Shown in pieces: positions 6,961 to 10,522 of a stretch of 10,522 bases of DNA. Each line of letters starts with the position of its first letter. Positions within the stretch are counted from its first letter, which is position 1. The translations under genes were made by a program, and so were the position numbers. Origin of the DNA: Sulfurimonas sp. (GTDB taxonomy: Bacteria; Campylobacterota; Campylobacteria; Campylobacterales; Sulfurimonadaceae); NCBI GenBank assembly GCA_030646745.1, contig JAUSKV010000137.1, forward strand, positions 1 through 10,522, written 5' to 3'. The notes under the pieces were generated by a model. The model saw only the letters and a list, made by a program, of their open reading frames with translations, searched no databases and was not told where the DNA came from.

Positions 6961-7743
6961 ATGCAGTTGTCATTTCTAGAAAAACCACATCAAGAAGATA
7001 TGTATAACGGTGATCATCCATCTGTTCTTTTTCAACATAAGAATTATAAATTACTTATTTACAGACTTTTTTCTAAAAATCTAAATAAATTAAATGTCGA
7101 ATCACATGCTTATATTATAGATAATGATAATAATATTTTTACCTTTAATAGATATGAAGAAAGATTTATAAAAATAGATAGTTATAAATCTTTCTACCAT
7201 ATTTTAGATACATTGGTAGATAAAACCATGGAAGAGATAGAGAACTATGTGGAGTTGATTGAGGAGCTTGAAGAGAGTATATATGAAAATAAAGATGCCA
7301 TTAAGGAGTGGTTTACTCTTAAAAAAGAGATGGTAAGGATGGAGAGGCTTTTATCGCAAGCTGCTAAAATTCATATGGAATTTATAAAAAGTTCAAATGT
7401 GATTATGAATGATAACGAGTTGCTGGTAGGATTTGAAGATATTGAAGAGCATCTCAATCGTGTTTTTAGATTTTGCGTTATGAATCTTGCTAAACTTGAT
7501 AATATATATAGTCTCTATACAATAATAGCAAATGAGAACATGAGAAAGACAATACTATTTCTCACAGTAATATCGGCTATTTTTTTACCGATAAATATTG
7601 TAGTCGGTTTTTTCGGCATAAACACTCAAGGGCTTTATTTTTCAGGAAATCCACATGCTACAGATTATGTAGCCCTAATAATTATATCAATACTTACCGC
7701 TTTAGGAATATTTTTATTCATAAAGAGAAAAAGTTTCTATTGA
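6961..7743 (+). CDS. CorA-family divalent cation transporter-like protein with GIN motif
   Basis: Membrane protein of the CorA/Mrs2 superfamily. Of 260 residues, the N-terminal part (about 1-75) is a short alpha/beta segment, then long charged helices rich in Glu (about 75-193), then TM1 (about 197-218, with SAIFLPINIVVGFFG) and TM2 (about 234-253) with a basic tail KRKSFY. The loop after TM1 has GIN at 219-221 where CorA has GMN. GxN variants occur elsewhere in the superfamily, including the ZntB lineage, so Mg2+ should not be assumed. It is shorter than the usual 310-350 residues because the N-terminal domain is reduced. The start is firm: GAGGG lies five bases upstream and an in-frame TAG at 6949 excludes extension. 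It is divergent from the channel operon and ends 7 bp from the convergent GGDEF-EAL gene. Confidence 0.85.
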   Translation: MQLSFLEKPHQEDMYNGDHPSVLFQHKNYKLLIYRLFSKNLNKLNVESHAYIIDNDNNIFTFNRYEERFIKIDSYKSFYHILDTLVDKTMEEIENYVELIEELEESIYENKDAIKEWFTLKKEMVRMERLLSQAAKIHMEFIKSSNVIMNDNELLVGFEDIEEHLNRVFRFCVMNLAKLDNIYSLYTIIANENMRKTILFLTVISAIFLPINIVVGFFGINTQGLYFSGNPHATDYVALIIISILTALGIFLFIKRKSFY

Positions 7744-7750
7744 CAGGGGC

Positions 7751-9835
7751 TTAGATAATTACATCATCCCTCTCTAACGGCATTTGAAGCGGTTTACTAA
7801 AATAATATCCTTGCCCGTACTCTACGCCCATCTCTTTTAAAAGTATGGCAATCTCTTTAGTTTCTACAAACTCAGCGACACTCTGCATATCCATTCCGTT
7901 AGAGAATTTATGAATACTTTTGAGCATATGGAGTTTTCTATTGTTTGTGGTTATTTCACGCACAATTGAACCGTCTATTTTTACTATGTCAATATCTAAA
8001 TCTGAGAAGTACGAGAAGTTTGAGTAGCCCGAGCCAAAATCATCTATAAGAATTTTTGAGCCAAATTTATGCAGCTCTTTTATAAACTCCCGAACTTTCT
8101 CCAAATCATTGAGATGTTCCACCTCTAAAAGTTCTATATCTATTCTTGAAGATATTAAAGGATTAAGTCTCAGGCTCTGAATCAGCATATCAGTTATCTC
8201 TTGATCCAATATATCTTGCATTGAGATATTAAGGCTAAATCTGTATTTTGGAAACTGTTCGGCTACTTTTATTGTTTTTTCAATCATGATTTTTGTAATA
8301 TCATGATAGTAAGAGGTCTTTTTAGAGGTGTCTAAAAATTTTATCGGAGGTAAAAAAGTTCCGTCTTGCAGTTTTAATCTCACTAAAGCCTCATATTTCT
8401 CAATTTTGGCTGTTTGTAAATTCACGATTGGCTGAAAGAAAGGAACAATTGTGTCATTTGAAATAGCATCCTTTATTAACTTTAAAGTATCCATGTTTTC
8501 TTGAACGCTTTTTTTGAGATTCAGGCTCTCTTTATAGGCAATTACATGTTTCCTATGCTCTTTTTTAATCAGCTTAAGAGCCAAGTCTGCATTTTCTAAA
8601 ATAGGAGCTATATTATTGCTTGCAATGCTGACTGTGAGATTCAGCCGAAGTTCGTCAATAGCAAAAATATGTTCGGAAATATTTTTCTCAAGCTCAATGG
8701 CTATGCCCAGTGCAACATTCTTATCTATATCATCAAACAAAATTGCAAACTCATCTCCGCCAAGGCGATAAATTTTAAAATCGGCAGTATCGGTACGATT
8801 ATTTTTTAAAAAAGTTGCCAAATCTTTTAAAAGAGTGTTCCCGACATCATTTCCATAAATATCATTAATATCTTTAAATCCGTTAATATCTAAAATAAGG
8901 ACATGCGGAAAATTTATCTGACTCAGCTCTGCTTCGAGGGCTTTTCTATTATATAAGCCGGTTAGCATGTCATAGGTGAGTGAGTATTCAAGAAATTTTT
9001 TCGTCTCTTGGAGTTTTTTGTTTTCATGAGAGTTTTTGACAAAAAGAGAAACAATAATAAAAAGTGAAACTATATATACGCTAAAAACAATCAAGGCGAA
9101 AATATCAAGTGCTTTAAAATCATTTAGAGCAAGAGTTGAAAAATCATCTCTTACTTTTTTGATTAATTCATGGATACTACTGTGTGTAACAGCTTGTGTG
9201 GTTTCTATAAATGATGGGTATTTTCGAATAAGATAATCGGCATGCATGTTAAAAGTATTTATAAAATTTATCGTATCACTGCTTTGCGAATCTGATACTG
9301 TCAAAACATGCAGGTTGGCAATGTAATCTAAATCTTGCATCTTTGTTGCATCATTAAAATGTTTTAAAATTTGATTTGCCTTTAAAAATGTATTGCTGTC
9401 AGTATTTAAGGCATTTGAATCATCTAAATGCCGAGTTAAAAAGATGAGAGAATTCTTAATTCCGGCATTTAACATTAAATACTCGTCAATATTTTCTAGG
9501 TCGATAGTTAACTTTTGTTTTAGCTTTGTAAGGTTCTCTTGAATGGGTATATAATTTTTATTAAGCAGAATAGTTGATTTTTTTAAGTTTTCATACTCTT
9601 CTAATAATTTTTTAACCACAAGTGAAATTTGATCTTGATTGTTGTAGGCATATAAAGAATTTTCTAAAATAGTGTAAGACAAGTCAGATTGAGTATTTTC
9701 AAAATTATTAATAGAGATTAGAAACTCTCTGTGATTTTTTGTAAAATCTCTTTGCATCATATAAAAGTAAATTAGTACTGCAGATGAAATTATTCCAACC
9801 AATAAAACTGTAAAATTGAGTCGACTTAGTTTCAA
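7751..9835 (-). CDS. Membrane GGDEF-EAL cyclic-di-GMP enzyme with helical periplasmic sensor
   Basis: Makes and/or breaks the second messenger c-di-GMP. Of 694 residues, TM1 is about 8-26, a mostly helical periplasmic region about 27-243, TM2 about 244-268, then a GGDEF domain with DMLTGLYNR and RLGGDEF (GGDEF at 359-363). The inhibitory I-site RxxD is missing (the aligned residues read TADF). The EAL domain keeps its key residues: EAL at 482-484, NIS, ELLE, DDFGSG (598-603), VKID, AEFVE and GQGYYFSKP. Both domains therefore look catalytically competent. The periplasmic part is reminiscent of all-helical DAHL-type sensors, unverified. The start is TTG, overlapping the stop of the upstream peroxidase gene as TTGA (9832-9835), with GGA upstream; a stop 6 codons before it limits alternatives. 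Translational coupling to the peroxidase suggests a shared redox or peroxide context. Confidence 0.92.
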   Translation of the reverse strand: MKLSRLNFTVLLVGIISSAVLIYFYMMQRDFTKNHREFLISINNFENTQSDLSYTILENSLYAYNNQDQISLVVKKLLEEYENLKKSTILLNKNYIPIQENLTKLKQKLTIDLENIDEYLMLNAGIKNSLIFLTRHLDDSNALNTDSNTFLKANQILKHFNDATKMQDLDYIANLHVLTVSDSQSSDTINFINTFNMHADYLIRKYPSFIETTQAVTHSSIHELIKKVRDDFSTLALNDFKALDIFALIVFSVYIVSLFIIVSLFVKNSHENKKLQETKKFLEYSLTYDMLTGLYNRKALEAELSQINFPHVLILDINGFKDINDIYGNDVGNTLLKDLATFLKNNRTDTADFKIYRLGGDEFAILFDDIDKNVALGIAIELEKNISEHIFAIDELRLNLTVSIASNNIAPILENADLALKLIKKEHRKHVIAYKESLNLKKSVQENMDTLKLIKDAISNDTIVPFFQPIVNLQTAKIEKYEALVRLKLQDGTFLPPIKFLDTSKKTSYYHDITKIMIEKTIKVAEQFPKYRFSLNISMQDILDQEITDMLIQSLRLNPLISSRIDIELLEVEHLNDLEKVREFIKELHKFGSKILIDDFGSGYSNFSYFSDLDIDIVKIDGSIVREITTNNRKLHMLKSIHKFSNGMDMQSVAEFVETKEIAILLKEMGVEYGQGYYFSKPLQMPLERDDVII

Positions 9836-10522
9836 AATGTTTCCAATATTTTAGGGGTTTCACCCTTGAGTGTCTCTAAAAAAGATATTATTTTTTCTAT
9901 CTCTTCGTTGGTGAAGTTTCTTCCTAAGCTATACTTTGACATGGTCTCTATGGCTTCTTTGAGTGTTGCAGCGCTTCCGTCATGAAAATAGGGTGCAGTG
10001 AGCGTTATATTTCTAAGCGTAGGAACTTTGAATACATTTTTGTGACTCTCTTTTTTCGTTATTGCAAATCTGTCAGGGTAAGTGTTGTTTGAGCCATACT
10101 CTAAAAATGTGCCCATTTTTTGAAACGAGTTTGCACCGATGTTTACACCGTTATGGCATGTTATGCAGCCAAGCTGTTTAAAAAGAGTATATCCCTCTTG
10201 CTCATTCAGGCTCAGTTGAATCTCTTGTCGTAAAAATTTGTCAAATTTAGAGTTGGGAGTTGTGAGTGTATTTTCAAACTCTACGATAGCATCTAAAACT
10301 AACTCATATTTTATGCGTGAAACGCCATAAACTTCTTGAAACATTTTCTTATAGAGGTCAGAAGTATTGAGTCTCTCTTCTACGCTTTTTAGGTTCATAT
10401 TGTGCTCAACAGGGTTGTTGATTGGACCATCGGCTTGCTCAAGAAGATTTGCAGCCCTGCCGTTCCAAAATTGTTTGAAATTGTATTTTGCATTTAAAAC
10501 TGTTGGAGATTGAATGTTGCCT
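9832..10522 (-). CDS. Di-heme cytochrome c peroxidase, 5' partial
   Basis: Periplasmic enzyme that reduces hydrogen peroxide to water with electrons from c-type cytochromes. The frame is open to the end of the window; the ATG at 10398 is internal, since FKQFWNGRAANLLEQ and GPINNPVEHN, both conserved in this family, are encoded upstream of it. About 229 residues are visible. CITCH (10153-10167) is the heme c site of the C-terminal, electron-accepting domain. TLRNITLTAPYFHDGS is the strongest family signature, and the Met in ETMSKYSLG is the likely axial ligand region. The first CxxCH and the signal peptide lie outside. MauG-like relatives share this fold, but the motifs fit CcpA-type peroxidases best. 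Its TGA overlaps the TTG start of the downstream GGDEF-EAL gene. Confidence 0.93.
   Translation of the reverse strand, partial: GNIQSPTVLNAKYNFKQFWNGRAANLLEQADGPINNPVEHNMNLKSVEERLNTSDLYKKMFQEVYGVSRIKYELVLDAIVEFENTLTTPNSKFDKFLRQEIQLSLNEQEGYTLFKQLGCITCHNGVNIGANSFQKMGTFLEYGSNNTYPDRFAITKKESHKNVFKVPTLRNITLTAPYFHDGSAATLKEAIETMSKYSLGRNFTNEEIEKIISFLETLKGETPKILETF

Noticed and set aside
9036..9236. + strand open frame opposite the sensor region of the GGDEF-EAL gene
   Set aside because: Short, no recognisable features, and fully inside a well-supported gene on the other strand.
9832..10398. A complete 188-residue mono-heme protein starting at the ATG at 10398
   Set aside because: Peroxidase-family sequence continues in frame upstream to the window edge, so this ATG is internal to a truncated di-heme peroxidase.

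Overview
The window is AT-rich, has short intergenic gaps, and looks like a chromosomal segment of a Campylobacterota (epsilonproteobacterial) bacterium, most likely Sulfurimonas or a close relative. This is an inference from gene content and protein flavour: class III ribonucleotide reductase, KtrAB, a di-heme cytochrome c peroxidase, and a small membrane protein resembling a family I associate with this group. No database search was possible. No tRNA, rRNA, transposase or CRISPR array was seen.

Layout. (1) 1-2515, + strand: the 3' part of nrdD (class III anaerobic ribonucleotide reductase), overlapping nrdG, its radical-SAM activase. The NrdD chain stops just after its C-terminal cysteine cluster and has no glycyl-radical segment. 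(2) 2516-2785: a 270-bp gap that is not empty. It holds a perfect FNR-type palindrome (TTGAT-N4-ATCAA), a TATAAT hexamer at the right distance for class II activation, and a 12-bp inverted repeat closing a ~79-nt element that ends in a T run. This is the best candidate here for something undescribed: an oxygen/redox-controlled small RNA or structured leader. (3) 2786-4758, + strand: ktrB and ktrA, a potassium uptake system with a 4-nt overlap; ktrB seems to start at a CTG codon. (4) 4830-6881, - strand: a small four-helix membrane protein followed 6 nt later by a two-TM potassium channel with tandem RCK domains. (5) 6961-7743, + strand: a short CorA-family protein with GIN in place of GMN, divergent from group 4. 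(6) 7751-10522, - strand: a di-heme cytochrome c peroxidase (5' end outside the window), whose stop overlaps the TTG start of a membrane GGDEF-EAL protein.

Working picture: anaerobic dNTP synthesis sits next to a block of cation transport (K+ uptake, K+ channel, a CorA-type protein), then a peroxide-detoxification enzyme translationally linked to a cyclic-di-GMP enzyme. The FNR-type site makes the anaerobic/redox theme regulatory as well as enzymatic. Whether the element behind it is a free RNA, the ktrB leader or the nrdDG terminator cannot be settled from sequence alone.
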